Assembly: GCF_016919705.1 (NCBI RefSeq)
Contig: NZ_CP070368.1
Coordinates: forward strand, 434,001-498,000
Direction of reading: 5' to 3'
Source of the DNA: Paracoccus methylovorus
Lineage (GTDB): Bacteria > Pseudomonadota > Alphaproteobacteria > Rhodobacterales > Rhodobacteraceae
Length of the DNA: 64,000 nucleotides
Under the pieces are notes generated by a model. That model had not been told where the DNA came from and made no database searches. It was given only the letters and a program-made list of their open reading frames with translations. Shown here in pieces: positions 35,411 to 45,192 of this stretch. The position numbers were made by a program, and so were the translations under genes. Numbering within the stretch: the first letter of the stretch is position 1; every line of letters begins with the position of its first letter.

Positions 35411-37462
35411 TCAGTGCAGCCGGATTGCCGCAGTTGCCGAGGCCCCGTCGGCATCGATAACCGTCAATTCGGCAAATCCGGGGCCGGGATTGGGCAGGCT
35501 GGCCATGGGCTGCGGCTGGGCGATGGCGGCAGGCGCGCCGTTCAGCAGAAAGGTCCAGGGCCCGCGACCGCCCCTCGCCTTGGCCGTCAGCGGGCCAGTC
35601 GCCTCCACCTCGGCCCCGTTTGGCGGATAGGTCAGGCGCAATGCATCGGGGCTGACGGGGCTTGCAGCCATGGCGCTGGCCCGCCCGGCAGGTGCAAAGC
35701 GACGCAGCGGCAAGGGCAGGGCACTGTTGGGCAGGGTCAATGCCTGGGGCGGGGGCGGCGGCAGGGCCACCGAGGGCAGGGCGTCGAACAGGTCGAACAG
35801 CACCGGCGCCGCCAGATCGCCGCCAAAAGCGCCGGGCACGGGTGTTCCGTCCGGCCGCCCCAGCCAGACCGCCCCCACATGCGCCCCGTCATAGCCTACC
35901 GCCAAGGCATCACGATGCCCGTAAGAGGTGCCGGTTTTATAAGCCATCGGGCGCTGACGTGCGCCATGCGGGGCAGAGTTCTGGCCCAGAATATGGCCGA
36001 CCTGCCATGCGGCGACGGGGCCGAACATCGGCACAGGCCGTTCCTCGCTTGCGCCGGGCAGCGGCGAAAGCCTGACCCCTCGTCCACCGCGCGCCAGGGC
36101 CGCGTAACCCTCGGTCAACCCTTCCAGCGTCACACCCGCGCCGCCCAGCACGATAGCAAGGCCCGCCGTCTCGCCGGGCAGGCGCAACTCGACCCCGCCG
36201 CGACGCAGCGCCTGATTGATGCGGTTCGGCCCGACCGCCTCGGCCAGCTTGACCACCGGGATGTTCAGCGACCAGATCAACGCATTCCGCAGGCTGACGG
36301 TGCCGCGGAAATTGTGGTCGAAGTTCTGGGGCTGCCAGCGGCCAAAGGCGGTCGGCCGGTCCTCGATCAGCGTCTCGGGATGGGCTAGCCCGTCGTCGAA
36401 CGCCAGCCCATAGACAAAGGGCTTCAGCGTCGAGCCGGGCGAGCGCCAGGCCCGCGCCATGTCCACGAACCCGCTTGAGGCGCCATCGGTCCAGTCCGCC
36501 GCACCGACCTCGGCCAGGATTTCTCCGGTGCGGTGATCGGCCAGAACCACCGCCGCCGAAAGCCGCCGCCCGGCGCCGCGCACGGCACGCGTGGCCAGAT
36601 CCTCGGCGCGGCGTTGCAAGCGCGGGTCGATGGTGGTCTCGATCCGCGCCGCGCCCGGATGCTCGCGCAGCAGGCGTGCGGCCAGCAGAGGCGCAAGCGC
36701 GGGAAATGCCCGGCGGGCCCGTGGCACCGGCTCGGTCATCGCTGCCTGCGCATCGGCGTCCGAGATCAGCCCCGCCGTCGCCGCATGCGCCAGAACCCGG
36801 TCCCGCGCGGCCTTTGCCGCTTCGGGAAACCGGTCCGGCCGGCGCGTCTCGGGTGATTGCGGCAGGGCGACCAGCAGCGCGGCTTGCGCGGGATTCAGCA
36901 GCCTCGGCTCTTTGCCGAACCATTGCAGGGATGCCGCGCGGATGCCCTCGACATTGGCGCCATAGGGGGCAAGGCGCAGATAAAGCTCCAGGATCTCGCG
37001 CTTTTCCAGCCGCTTTTCCAATGCCAGCGCCAGCCGCAACTGCCGGGCCTTGCCGGACCATTGCCCGGTTGGTCCCTCTTCGATCAGCCGTGCGACCTGC
37101 ATGGTCAGGGTCGAGCCGCCCGAGACCACCCGCCCGTGCCGCAGTGCCTGACCACCCGCCCGCAGCAACGCCCACGCATCCACTCCGGCATGGCGTGAAA
37201 ACCGCCGGTCCTCCCATAGCACGAGCATAGCCAGAAACAGCGGATCGACCGGCCCGGCGTCAAGCCGCCAACGTCCATCTGCAACCTGAAACGCCCGCAG
37301 CAGCGAACCGTCGCGCGCCAACACCTCGACGCCCACCGGAACTTCCAGCCGCGGCAATTCGGTCGCTCTGACCCAATCGTCAAAGCGATCCCGGACGCCT
37401 GCTCCCAGACTCAGGACCAGAACGGCGACCATCAGCGACAGGGCAAAGCGACGCGATCTCAT
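35411..37462 (-). CDS. pbpC: Penicillin-binding protein 1C (683 aa)
   Basis: Bifunctional peptidoglycan synthase anchored in the inner membrane. An N-terminal helix (FALSLMVAVLVLSLGAGV) precedes the GT51 transglycosylase with its Glu in WEDRRFSRHAGVD and the GGSTLTMQVARL block. The transpeptidase has SPGSTLKP (nucleophile Ser), SLNIP and KTGTS. A C-terminal BiPBP_C-like domain from about residue 600 marks the PBP1C type. The alpha-2-macroglobulin partner often found beside pbpC is not adjacent here. Confidence 0.96.
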   Translation of the reverse strand: MRSRRFALSLMVAVLVLSLGAGVRDRFDDWVRATELPRLEVPVGVEVLARDGSLLRAFQVADGRWRLDAGPVDPLFLAMLVLWEDRRFSRHAGVDAWALLRAGGQALRHGRVVSGGSTLTMQVARLIEEGPTGQWSGKARQLRLALALEKRLEKREILELYLRLAPYGANVEGIRAASLQWFGKEPRLLNPAQAALLVALPQSPETRRPDRFPEAAKAARDRVLAHAATAGLISDADAQAAMTEPVPRARRAFPALAPLLAARLLREHPGAARIETTIDPRLQRRAEDLATRAVRGAGRRLSAAVVLADHRTGEILAEVGAADWTDGASSGFVDMARAWRSPGSTLKPFVYGLAFDDGLAHPETLIEDRPTAFGRWQPQNFDHNFRGTVSLRNALIWSLNIPVVKLAEAVGPNRINQALRRGGVELRLPGETAGLAIVLGGAGVTLEGLTEGYAALARGGRGVRLSPLPGASEERPVPMFGPVAAWQVGHILGQNSAPHGARQRPMAYKTGTSYGHRDALAVGYDGAHVGAVWLGRPDGTPVPGAFGGDLAAPVLFDLFDALPSVALPPPPPQALTLPNSALPLPLRRFAPAGRASAMAASPVSPDALRLTYPPNGAEVEATGPLTAKARGGRGPWTFLLNGAPAAIAQPQPMASLPNPGPGFAELTVIDADGASATAAIRLH

Positions 37463-37507
37463 ACCACCTCAATACGCCGGATCGGGCAGGTAAAGAACCG
37501 CCCCGAT

Positions 37508-37530
37508 CTTCTTCGTTGCCCAAATACCCC
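37508..37530 (-). repeat. Intergenic TATTT-GAAGAAG box, copy D
   Basis: On the minus strand it reads GGGGTATTTGGG plus CAACGAAGAAG. It lies between ycjF and pbpC and points in the same direction as both. It differs from copy A at a single position over 23 nt. Confidence 0.75.
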
Positions 37531-37550
37531 GACACCCGCGCAATCTGCGG

Positions 37551-38687
37551 CTAGTTTGCCGCGTCCTCTCCGAACAGCCCCTTTAGACCTCGCGCGACCA
37601 GATTGCCCACCTTCGGCCGTGGCTGGTGGATAAAGGGCAATGGCCGGCAAACCTCCATCGCGGCGATGCCGACGCGGGCGGTCAGTGCCCCGTTGACCAC
37701 GCCTTCGCCAAAGCGCCGGGACACCTTGGCCAGCAGCCCGCCCCCTGCGACGGTGTGGATCAGGTCGTCGCCGGCTGCGACGGCGCCCGTGGCGATCAGA
37801 TGCGTCATCACCGTGCGCGCCAGCCGCCAGCCGCCCACGGCGCCGGCACGGCCGCCATAGATCTCGGCCATGCGGCGGATCATTCGCAGGTTGGCGGCGA
37901 GCGCGGCGATCACATCGGCCAGCGCTAGCGGGATCAGCGCGGTGGCGGCGGCGACGGTGCGGGCGGCGGCCTCGATCTCGCGCCGGGCCTGCTGGTCCAG
38001 CGTGGCCAGCAATTCGGTTTCCGCCAGCGCGATCAAGGTCTCGGCGTCATAGGCATCGGCCTTGCGTTCGCGCAGCCGGCTCACGCCCCATTCAAGTTCC
38101 GGCCGCGCGCGGTAAAGGCTCTCCATCCGGTCCACGACATGCTGTGCCGCCTTCAGGTCGCTGGAGGCCAGCGCCGCGCCTGCCTCTCGGTTGATGCCAT
38201 CAATGGCGGCAAAGCGTGCCCAAGCGCGATATTCGCGCCACGCCATCCCCAGCGCGGCCAGACAGAACATCACCATCAGCGCAAAGCCGATCCAGCCCAG
38301 CAGCGGATAGCTGTTCAGCAGATCGGTCAGATAGCGCAGCGCGGCCACCGACAGCAGGAATGTGAACAAGGCGACGCCGGTATTGATGAAGAACCGCGTC
38401 AGCCGCGACGGTCCGCGCCCCACCAGACGCGCGACCAGTTGCATGGTGCGCGGCTGCGGCAGGGGCGAGGCCAGCCCATCGTCGATCATCGGCGCATCGG
38501 CGGGCGAGGGCGCGGCTTCATCCTCGCGCCATTCCGCCCGTGGCGCCTTGCGGTTTCGCTGGTCGTGTCCCGGCGGTGCGGCGGCAGGTTCGGAGGCGGG
38601 TCTCGTCGATGCTTCGGACCGGGACTCGCCGGGTTGTGCGCTCATCTCCAGCAGGACAGGTCCGCGCCGTTTCGGAGGTTCAGCCAT
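37551..38687 (-). CDS. ycjF: YcjF family membrane protein, TIGR01620/DUF697 (378 aa)
   Basis: Inner-membrane protein always linked to YcjX; the biochemical role is unknown. The N-terminal 90 residues are hydrophilic and low-complexity (Pro, Ala, Arg, Glu). Two hydrophobic segments follow (ITRF-type start FFINTGVALFTFLLSVAAL and LLGWIGFALMVMFCLAALGMA). The conserved DUF697 part covers the C-terminal half with LIPLALADVIAALAANLRMIRRMAEIYGG. It lies 9 nt after ycjX. Confidence 0.92.
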   Translation of the reverse strand: MAEPPKRRGPVLLEMSAQPGESRSEASTRPASEPAAAPPGHDQRNRKAPRAEWREDEAAPSPADAPMIDDGLASPLPQPRTMQLVARLVGRGPSRLTRFFINTGVALFTFLLSVAALRYLTDLLNSYPLLGWIGFALMVMFCLAALGMAWREYRAWARFAAIDGINREAGAALASSDLKAAQHVVDRMESLYRARPELEWGVSRLRERKADAYDAETLIALAETELLATLDQQARREIEAAARTVAAATALIPLALADVIAALAANLRMIRRMAEIYGGRAGAVGGWRLARTVMTHLIATGAVAAGDDLIHTVAGGGLLAKVSRRFGEGVVNGALTARVGIAAMEVCRPLPFIHQPRPKVGNLVARGLKGLFGEDAAN

Positions 38688-38696
38688 GGCGCTCTC

Positions 38697-40064
38697 CTAT
38701 ATCCTGTCGCCGATCAGGAACTCGGCCGCGCGGTCCAGCCGGATATGCGGCGGCCCGTCGCCCGGACGCAGCGTGTGCGGCGCCGGCGCAAAATCCATGA
38801 TCGCATAATCGCCATCCAGCCAACGTGTTGCGCCTTGACTTGCCGGCACCAGCAACTCGGCCGGATTGGCCGGCAACTCGCCCGGATAAAAGGCCGCCTG
38901 CCGCCCATCCATCAATGTGCCGCGCACGGCGGGCAGTTCGTCATCGTCCTGCCGGATCATCTCTTCGGTGGTGGTGCGCAGCGAGGCGATGGACATGGCC
39001 TCGGTTCGCGCGCCCGAGAAATCGGCGCGATCGCGAGCATCGCGCAACATGGCGGCGGTGATCGCGGTCAGGCGCGGATGCTGGATGTGGTGCAGGTGGT
39101 CGGCCTTGGTCGCGGCGAACAGGATGCGCCCCACCCGGCGCGAGCCCAACAGCTGCGCCAGCCAACCCGCCCGGCCGGGGCGAAAGGCACTGAGGATGTC
39201 GGCCATGGCGCGGCGCATGTCCTCGACGGCGCGCGGGCCGGCGTGGATTGCGCCCAGCACGTCCATCAGCACCACCTGCCGGTCGATGCGGGCGAAATGA
39301 TCGCGGAAAAACGGCTTTACCACGCGCGACTTATAGGCCCCGAAGCGGCGCGAGAACTCGCGGCCCAAGGGCGTTGCGCGCATGTCGTGCGGCAGGGGGG
39401 TAAAGGTCAGCGCGGGTGAGCCGTCAAGCTCTCCGGGCATCAGAAAGCGGCCGGGGGTGCAGTCAGACCAGCCCGCCTCGCGCGCCAGATGCAGGTGGCG
39501 CGTATAGGTGGTGGCCAGCGCCTGCGCGGCGGTTTCGTCGAACCGGGCCGGATCGGTTCCGGCCAGTGCGGCAAGGAAGCTGTCGGCACCGGGGCGGCCG
39601 GACATGCGATCCAGTACCTCTTGCGACCATTGGTCGAAATCCCGGTCCATCAGACGCAGGTCCAAAAGCCACTCGCCCGGATAGTCCACGATATCCAGAT
39701 GCAGCACCTGCTGGCCCCGCAGTCCCGCAACCAGTCCGCGCGGCTGCACCCGCAGCGACAGGCGCAACTGGCTGACGTGGCGCGTGCCCTCGGGCCAATG
39801 CGGGTCGGGGCCGGTCATCGCCGCCAGATGCCGCTCATAATCGAAACGCGGCACGGTGTCGTCGGGCTGGGGTTGCAGCCACGCTGCCTTGAGCGAGCCA
39901 TCGGCGGCGGCCCGCAGGCCCGCCATCCGGCCCCGGTCCAGCAGATTGGCCACCAGCGAGGTGATGAAGACGGTCTTGCCTGCACGCGACAGCCCCGTCA
40001 CCCCAAGCCGGATCACCGGGTCCGATATTCCCAGACCCTGCATCAGATCGTCGGCGATACCCAT
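38697..40064 (-). CDS. ycjX: YcjX family GTP-binding protein, DUF463 (455 aa)
   Basis: P-loop NTPase of the stress-linked YcjX family. Walker A is GLSRAGKT at residues 24-31, followed by VFITSLVANLL; a DIVDYPGEWLLDL block corresponds to the switch/Walker B region. The start is the ATG at 40062-40064, with AGGGA just upstream; the earlier in-frame start lacks support. It forms a two-gene unit with ycjF. In enterobacteria this pair belongs to the phage-shock regulon, but no psp genes are seen here. Confidence 0.94.
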   Translation of the reverse strand: MGIADDLMQGLGISDPVIRLGVTGLSRAGKTVFITSLVANLLDRGRMAGLRAAADGSLKAAWLQPQPDDTVPRFDYERHLAAMTGPDPHWPEGTRHVSQLRLSLRVQPRGLVAGLRGQQVLHLDIVDYPGEWLLDLRLMDRDFDQWSQEVLDRMSGRPGADSFLAALAGTDPARFDETAAQALATTYTRHLHLAREAGWSDCTPGRFLMPGELDGSPALTFTPLPHDMRATPLGREFSRRFGAYKSRVVKPFFRDHFARIDRQVVLMDVLGAIHAGPRAVEDMRRAMADILSAFRPGRAGWLAQLLGSRRVGRILFAATKADHLHHIQHPRLTAITAAMLRDARDRADFSGARTEAMSIASLRTTTEEMIRQDDDELPAVRGTLMDGRQAAFYPGELPANPAELLVPASQGATRWLDGDYAIMDFAPAPHTLRPGDGPPHIRLDRAAEFLIGDRI

Positions 40065-40276
40065 TCCGTCCCTCGCTTTGGCCCGGTCAAGATAGGCAGA
40101 GCCGACGCGGATGTGTAGGGGCTGGATTAAGCGCCGCAACGTGCCGCGGCTGCCGATCAGCGTATCGAGGTCGGTTCGACCCAGGGGTTGCGCCCCGGCT
40201 GACGTTGACGACGCCTTTTGGGCATGGGAAGCGGCGGGGGCTTTCTCCGCCGTGGCGGCTTTGCCATAAGGCGGGA

Positions 40277-42700
40277 ATGCAACTGCCCATCGACGCCGTA
40301 TTGCCGCAACTGACCCAGGCGCTTGCCGCCCATGGCCGCGCCGTGCTGATGGCGCCGCCCGGCGCGGGCAAGACCACGCGTGTGCCGCTGGCGCTGTTGC
40401 CCGTCATTCAAGGCCGCATCCTGATGCTGGAGCCACGCCGCCTTGCCGCCCGCGCCGCTGCCGAACGCATGGCCGAGACGCTGGGCGAGGTGCTGGGCCA
40501 GACCGTCGGCTATCGCATTCGCGGCGAGGCGGTGGCTGGCGCCCGCATCGAGGTCGTGACCGAGGGCATCCTGACCCGGATGATCCAGTCCGATCCCGCG
40601 CTGGAGGGCATCGGCTGCGTCATCTTTGACGAATTCCATGAACGCAGCCTGAATGCCGACCTGGGCCTTGCCCTGACGTGGGAGGCGCGGCAGGCCCTGC
40701 GCCCCGATCTGGCGCTGGTCGTCATGTCCGCGACGCTGGACGCAGAGCCGGTCGCGGCGCTGCTGGATGGCGCCCCCGTCATCCGCTCGGACGGGCGCGC
40801 CTTTCCGGTCGAGACCCGCTGGCTGGGCCGGCCGCTACCGGCAGGCGCCCGGCTGGTGCCCGAGGCGGCGCGGCTGATCGCCGAGGCCGAAGCCGCGACG
40901 CGCGACACCGGCGGCACCATCCTGACCTTTCTGCCGGGCGAGGGCGAGATCCGCCGCGTCCAGGCCATGCTGGACCTTGATGCCGAGGTGCTGCCGCTGT
41001 TCGGCGCGATGGACTTCAAGGCGCAGCGCGCGGCCCTGCAACCCTCGGGCGGTGGGCGGCGGCGGATCGTGCTGGCGACTTCGATCGCGGAAACCTCGCT
41101 GACCATTCCCGATGTGCGGGTGGTGGTCGATGCGGGCCGCGCAAGGCGGGCGCGCTTCGATCCCGGTTCGGGCATGTCGCGGCTGGTGACCGAGCGCGTC
41201 AGCCGTGCCGAGGCCGAACAGCGCCGGGGCCGCGCCGGCCGTGTTGCCCCGGGCATCTGCTATCGCATGTGGGCGCGTGCTGAAGAGGGCGCGCTGCCCG
41301 CCTTTGCCCCCCCGGAGATCGCCGTGGCCGATCTTGCCGGTCTGGCACTGGAGCTGGCGATCTGGGGCTCGGACGGGCGCGATCTTGCTTTTCTGACCCC
41401 GCCACCCGAAGCGGCGCTGGCCGAGGCGCGGGCGCTTTTGCACGACCTTGGTGCGCTGGATAGCGACAACCGCATTACAGCGCATGGCCGCAGGCTGGCC
41501 CCGTTGCCGCTGCATCCCCGGCTGGCGCATATGCTTGTCAGCGCGGGGCGGGCGGCTGCCGATCTGGCGGCGCTGCTGGCCGAACGCGACCCGCTGACAG
41601 GGGCGCCGACCGACCTGACCCTGCGGCTGGCAGCGATCCGCGATACCAGAGCCTATCAGGACCGCCATCCCTGGCCGATCAACGCTGGCGCCCTGCACCG
41701 GATCCGCGACGAGGCAAAGCGCCTGCGCCGCATGACGCCCGCCACGGAATCATCGGGTTCTGCACTGTCGCCGGGTGCCATGGCGGCGCTGGCCTATCCC
41801 GACCGTATCGGCCTGCGTCGCAAGGGCGATCAGCCGCGCTATGTGCTGTCGGGCGGCAACGGGGCGGTGCTGCCCGAAGGCGATGCGCTGGCCGCGCAAC
41901 GGCTGATCGTGGCGACCGACCTTGATGGCGACACGCGAGAGGCCCGCATCCGCATGGCCGTCGCCGTGGATGAGGATGAGGTCCGCGCGCTATTCCCCAA
42001 CCGCATCGGCACCATCGAGACCGTGGAATGGTCGCGCCGCGACAATCGTGTCATTGCCCGCAGGCAGGAACGCTTCGGTGCGCTGGTGCTGGCCGACCGG
42101 GCGCTGGACGATCCCGCCGCCGAGACGCTGGCCCGTGCGGCCTTTGAAGGGCTTCGTGCGAACGGGCTGAACTGGACACCCGGCGCTGCGCGGCTGCGCG
42201 CGCGTATCGCGTTGGTCCCGGAACTGGGGCCGGTCGATGACGACAGCCTGCTTGCGGACCCGGACTGGCTGCTGCCTTGGCTGGGCCGCGCGCGGACGCT
42301 GGCCGATCTGCGCGCGCTGGATCTGACCGAGGCGCTGAAGTCGCGCATCGGCTGGGACGGCCAGCGCCGGCTGGATGAGGCGACGCCGGCGCATTTCGTA
42401 ACGCCGCTGGGTCGCAAGGTGCCCATCGACTATGACCACGAGACGCCCTCGGTCGAGTTGAAACTGCAAGAACTATTCGGCCTTGCGCGCCACCCTGTTA
42501 TCGGCGGCCGGCCGTTGCGCATCACCATGCTGTCTCCGGGCGGCAAGCCGATTGCGGTGACGACCGACCTGCCGGGATTTTGGACGGGCGGCTATGGCGA
42601 GGTCAGAAAGGACATGCGCGGGCGTTACCCCCGCCATCCCTGGCCGGAAAACCCGCTTGAGGCCGACCCGACCACAAGGGCCAAGCCACGCGGCACCTAG
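40277..42700 (+). CDS. hrpB: ATP-dependent helicase HrpB (807 aa)
   Basis: DEAH-box helicase of unknown cellular target. Motifs in order: Walker A MAPPGAGKTTRVPLAL (residues about 25-40), DEFHERSLNADLG (DEFH box, near residue 118), SATLDAEPVA, ATSIAETSLTIPDV, and [12 protein letters not shown] (motif VI). The C-terminal HrpB_C domain ends in LPGFWTGGYGEVRKDMRGRYPRHPWPENP. The ATG at 40277 has AAGG 6 nt upstream. Its TAG overlaps the stop codon of the convergent HdeD-like gene in the sequence CTAG. Confidence 0.96.
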   Translation: MQLPIDAVLPQLTQALAAHGRAVLMAPPGAGKTTRVPLALLPVIQGRILMLEPRRLAARAAAERMAETLGEVLGQTVGYRIRGEAVAGARIEVVTEGILTRMIQSDPALEGIGCVIFDEFHERSLNADLGLALTWEARQALRPDLALVVMSATLDAEPVAALLDGAPVIRSDGRAFPVETRWLGRPLPAGARLVPEAARLIAEAEAATRDTGGTILTFLPGEGEIRRVQAMLDLDAEVLPLFGAMDFKAQRAALQPSGGGRRRIVLATSIAETSLTIPDVRVVVDAGRARRARFDPGSGMSRLVTERVSRAEAEQRRGRAGRVAPGICYRMWARAEEGALPAFAPPEIAVADLAGLALELAIWGSDGRDLAFLTPPPEAALAEARALLHDLGALDSDNRITAHGRRLAPLPLHPRLAHMLVSAGRAAADLAALLAERDPLTGAPTDLTLRLAAIRDTRAYQDRHPWPINAGALHRIRDEAKRLRRMTPATESSGSALSPGAMAALAYPDRIGLRRKGDQPRYVLSGGNGAVLPEGDALAAQRLIVATDLDGDTREARIRMAVAVDEDEVRALFPNRIGTIETVEWSRRDNRVIARRQERFGALVLADRALDDPAAETLARAAFEGLRANGLNWTPGAARLRARIALVPELGPVDDDSLLADPDWLLPWLGRARTLADLRALDLTEALKSRIGWDGQRRLDEATPAHFVTPLGRKVPIDYDHETPSVELKLQELFGLARHPVIGGRPLRITMLSPGGKPIAVTTDLPGFWTGGYGEVRKDMRGRYPRHPWPENPLEADPTTRAKPRGT

Positions 42701-43257
42701 ATGCCTTTTGCCCCTTTCAGGCGGAAGGCCAGCGCAATCATCGCCACGCCGATCAGCAGGGCGAAGGTGCCGATCAGCCAGGCAATGCTAAGCAGTCCCG
42801 CCTTTGGCACCAGCGCCATCAGGACGCCCCAGACCACCAGCAACACACCGCTGAGTGCCAGCGCCCATTCCCCCTCGATCTCATGACGCAGGCGGATCGC
42901 GGCGATGATGCGCAAGACGCCCGTGACCACCCCCCATGCGGCCATCCAGATGACAAAGGCCAGCGCCATCGCCTTGGGCCAGAACAGCGCCATCAGGCCG
43001 ATGAGGATCGACAACACGCCGTCCAGCACCCAAGCCCACCAGCGTTCGTCCGAGGACCTGCGCCAGAAGCCCAGAATGATCGACATCACCCCGTCGAAGA
43101 TCGCATAACACCCAAAGACCACCAGCAGGACAAAGACGGTCAGCCCCGGCCAGACCAGCGCCATCAGCCCGAATATGATCGCGGCGATGCCGCGTATCAG
43201 CGGCACCCACCAGTGATCGGCCATTACACGAAGCGGACTTTCCATAATATTCGCCAT
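42697..43257 (-). CDS. HdeD family membrane protein, DUF308 (186 aa)
   Basis: Small inner-membrane protein of the HdeD/DUF308 family, associated with acid stress in enterobacteria but of unknown mechanism. Six hydrophobic helices come in three repeated pairs; the repeated unit is seen in GIAAIIFGLMALVWPGLTVF and GVLSILIGLMALFWPKAMAL. The ATG at 43255-43257 has AAGGGA upstream, and the frame beyond it is not supported. Its stop codon lies within CTAG shared with hrpB. Confidence 0.92.
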   Translation of the reverse strand: MANIMESPLRVMADHWWVPLIRGIAAIIFGLMALVWPGLTVFVLLVVFGCYAIFDGVMSIILGFWRRSSDERWWAWVLDGVLSILIGLMALFWPKAMALAFVIWMAAWGVVTGVLRIIAAIRLRHEIEGEWALALSGVLLVVWGVLMALVPKAGLLSIAWLIGTFALLIGVAMIALAFRLKGAKGI

Positions 43258-43396
43258 AATCGTTCCCTTTTCAGGACCGCCGGATCGAAATGCTCTCGAA
43301 AACCGGTCTGACAGGCAAAGATTAACATGAGGTTGACCGAAACAGCCCGCTGGCCGTACGTCAACTGCTGGTTGTGGCGAATTTGCTACAGTGAGG

Positions 43397-44290
43397 TTAG
43401 TCAAGCCGATCGGGCAGAGACATACCGCGCAAGATTTCGGCGGCTGGCATGGGACGCTTGCCCTGGCGCTGTGCCTCCAGCACCTCGACGGCATTCTCGC
43501 CGCAGGCGATGGTAAAGCCGGACAGCACCGTCCCGGGGATGCCCGAACCAGCGACAAGACGCGAGCGCAGCAGCTTTACCCGCTCATCCCCGATCAGGCA
43601 CCAGGCACCGGGAAAGGGCGATAACCCGCGGATCTGCCGGTCGATCTGCATCGCAGGGCGAGTCCAGTCGATGCGTGCCTCGGCTTTGTCGATCTTGTGC
43701 GCATAGGTCACGCCCTGCTCCGGCTGCGCTTGGGCGGGCAGGGGCAGGCGTTCCAGCGTCCCGGTGATCAGCGCCGCACCCATTTCGGCCAGCCGGTCGT
43801 GCAGGTCGGCGGTGGTGTCCCCGGGCCCGATGGCGGTGCGCGCCTCGGCCAGTACCGGGCCGGTGTCCAGCCCTGCCTCCATCTGCATGATGGCGACGCC
43901 GGTTTCCGCATCCCCGGCCATGATCGCGCGGTGGATGGGCGCCGCGCCACGCCAGCGTGGCAAAAGCGAGGCGTGGAGATTCAGGCAACCCAGACGCGGC
44001 GCCTGCAGCACCGGTTGCGGCAGGATCAGCCCGTAAGCGACGACCACCGCCACATCAGCCTGAAGCGCGGCGAAATCTGCCTGATCCTGCGGCGATTTCA
44101 ACCGCTCGGGTGTGCGGATGGGCAGGCCAAGCTCCTCGGCAGCGCGATGCACGGGCGAGGGGCGGGGTTTTTGCCCGCGCCCAGCGGCGCGCGGCGGTTG
44201 GGAATAAACCGCGATGACCTGATGCTTCGCGGCGATGGCCCGCAGCGCAGGGACCGAGAAATCGGGTGTGCCCATGAAAATGACGCGCAT
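43397..44290 (-). CDS. fmt: Methionyl-tRNA formyltransferase (297 aa)
   Basis: Formylates initiator Met-tRNA with 10-formyl-THF. It begins [16 protein letters not shown] and has the [21 protein letters not shown] block holding the catalytic Asn and His, then [11 protein letters not shown] with the conserved Asp. The start is the ATG at 44288-44290, where the Rossmann strand begins. It is the last gene of a minus-strand run that begins with the deformylases, whose reaction undoes formylation after synthesis. Confidence 0.98.
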   Translation of the reverse strand: MRVIFMGTPDFSVPALRAIAAKHQVIAVYSQPPRAAGRGQKPRPSPVHRAAEELGLPIRTPERLKSPQDQADFAALQADVAVVVAYGLILPQPVLQAPRLGCLNLHASLLPRWRGAAPIHRAIMAGDAETGVAIMQMEAGLDTGPVLAEARTAIGPGDTTADLHDRLAEMGAALITGTLERLPLPAQAQPEQGVTYAHKIDKAEARIDWTRPAMQIDRQIRGLSPFPGAWCLIGDERVKLLRSRLVAGSGIPGTVLSGFTIACGENAVEVLEAQRQGKRPMPAAEILRGMSLPDRLD

Positions 44291-44313
44291 CGCTGCTCTC
44301 CTTGTTCCGGGTC

Positions 44314-45192
44314 TCATATCCCGGGCGGCGGCGCGGCAAAACCCTGCATGAAGCTGCGGATGTCCCGGGTCGCCTGCTCCAGCGCCTTGGGGTCGAACTC
44401 CAGCGGCGAAAGCAAGGAGTGTTCGCGCTGGTCAAACCCATGATTGATGCCCGGATAGGTCTTGACCGCCAGTTGCGCGCCATGTTCGGCCATTTCGGTG
44501 GCCATCTGCCGGCAGGCTTCGGAATCGATGATCGAATCCTCTTCCGCCAGCAGCATCAGCCCCTGAATATTATCCGGCCATGGTCCCTTGTCGGCCGTGT
44601 TCAGCAATCCGCAATAGGGATAAAGCAGCACGACCGGCCCAAGCTGCGCGGCAAGGCTTTCGGGCGGGGCGGGCCATGCGGTCAGGCCCGGAGGCGGTTC
44701 GCTCTCGCCCAGTTGACGCAAGAGCTCCATTACTGTCCAGCCGCCGTGCGAGGCACCAAGCAGCGCGACATCCGACGCGTCGACGCCCGGCATTCCGCGC
44801 AGCGCCGTCAACGCCACGGCCAGATCGCCTGCGCGTTCGGTTCCCGGCAGGACCTGCCCGGCACAGATTGCGCGCCAGGCTTGGGCCTTGTCCAGATTGC
44901 GCGGTGCGTGGCTGTCAAGGATCAGGGCCGCCCTGCCCATGGCCACGAATTCCTGCGCCCAATAGTCCATGTTGTCATAGACCCCGTCGCAGCCAGAAAG
45001 CAGCACGGCGGCGGGGTGCGGGCCGGGGCCGTCAGGCGAAATCAGGCGCCAATGCGGCTCCAACCGGGCCCGCCGTTCGGCCGGCGTATCGGTGTCGGGC
45101 TGCCAGCCGGCATAGTTGCGCGCCGTGTTCAGCACCAACGCCAGTACCAGAACCCCCAGCACTGTCAGGGCGACGGTCAGCGATTTTCGCAT
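44314..45192 (-). CDS. Dienelactone-hydrolase-like alpha/beta hydrolase (292 aa)
   Basis: Predicted exported or membrane-tethered alpha/beta hydrolase. A hydrophobic N-terminus ([18 protein letters not shown]) follows MRKS and could be a signal anchor. The nucleophile elbow is LLGASHGG (Ser, near residue 150), the acid lies in [10 protein letters not shown], and the His is in GINHGFDQ. The substrate is unknown. Its first 16 nt overlap the preceding alpha/beta hydrolase gene in another frame, and it ends 23 nt before fmt, so all three are likely cotranscribed. Confidence 0.85.
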   Translation of the reverse strand: MRKSLTVALTVLGVLVLALVLNTARNYAGWQPDTDTPAERRARLEPHWRLISPDGPGPHPAAVLLSGCDGVYDNMDYWAQEFVAMGRAALILDSHAPRNLDKAQAWRAICAGQVLPGTERAGDLAVALTALRGMPGVDASDVALLGASHGGWTVMELLRQLGESEPPPGLTAWPAPPESLAAQLGPVVLLYPYCGLLNTADKGPWPDNIQGLMLLAEEDSIIDSEACRQMATEMAEHGAQLAVKTYPGINHGFDQREHSLLSPLEFDPKALEQATRDIRSFMQGFAAPPPGI

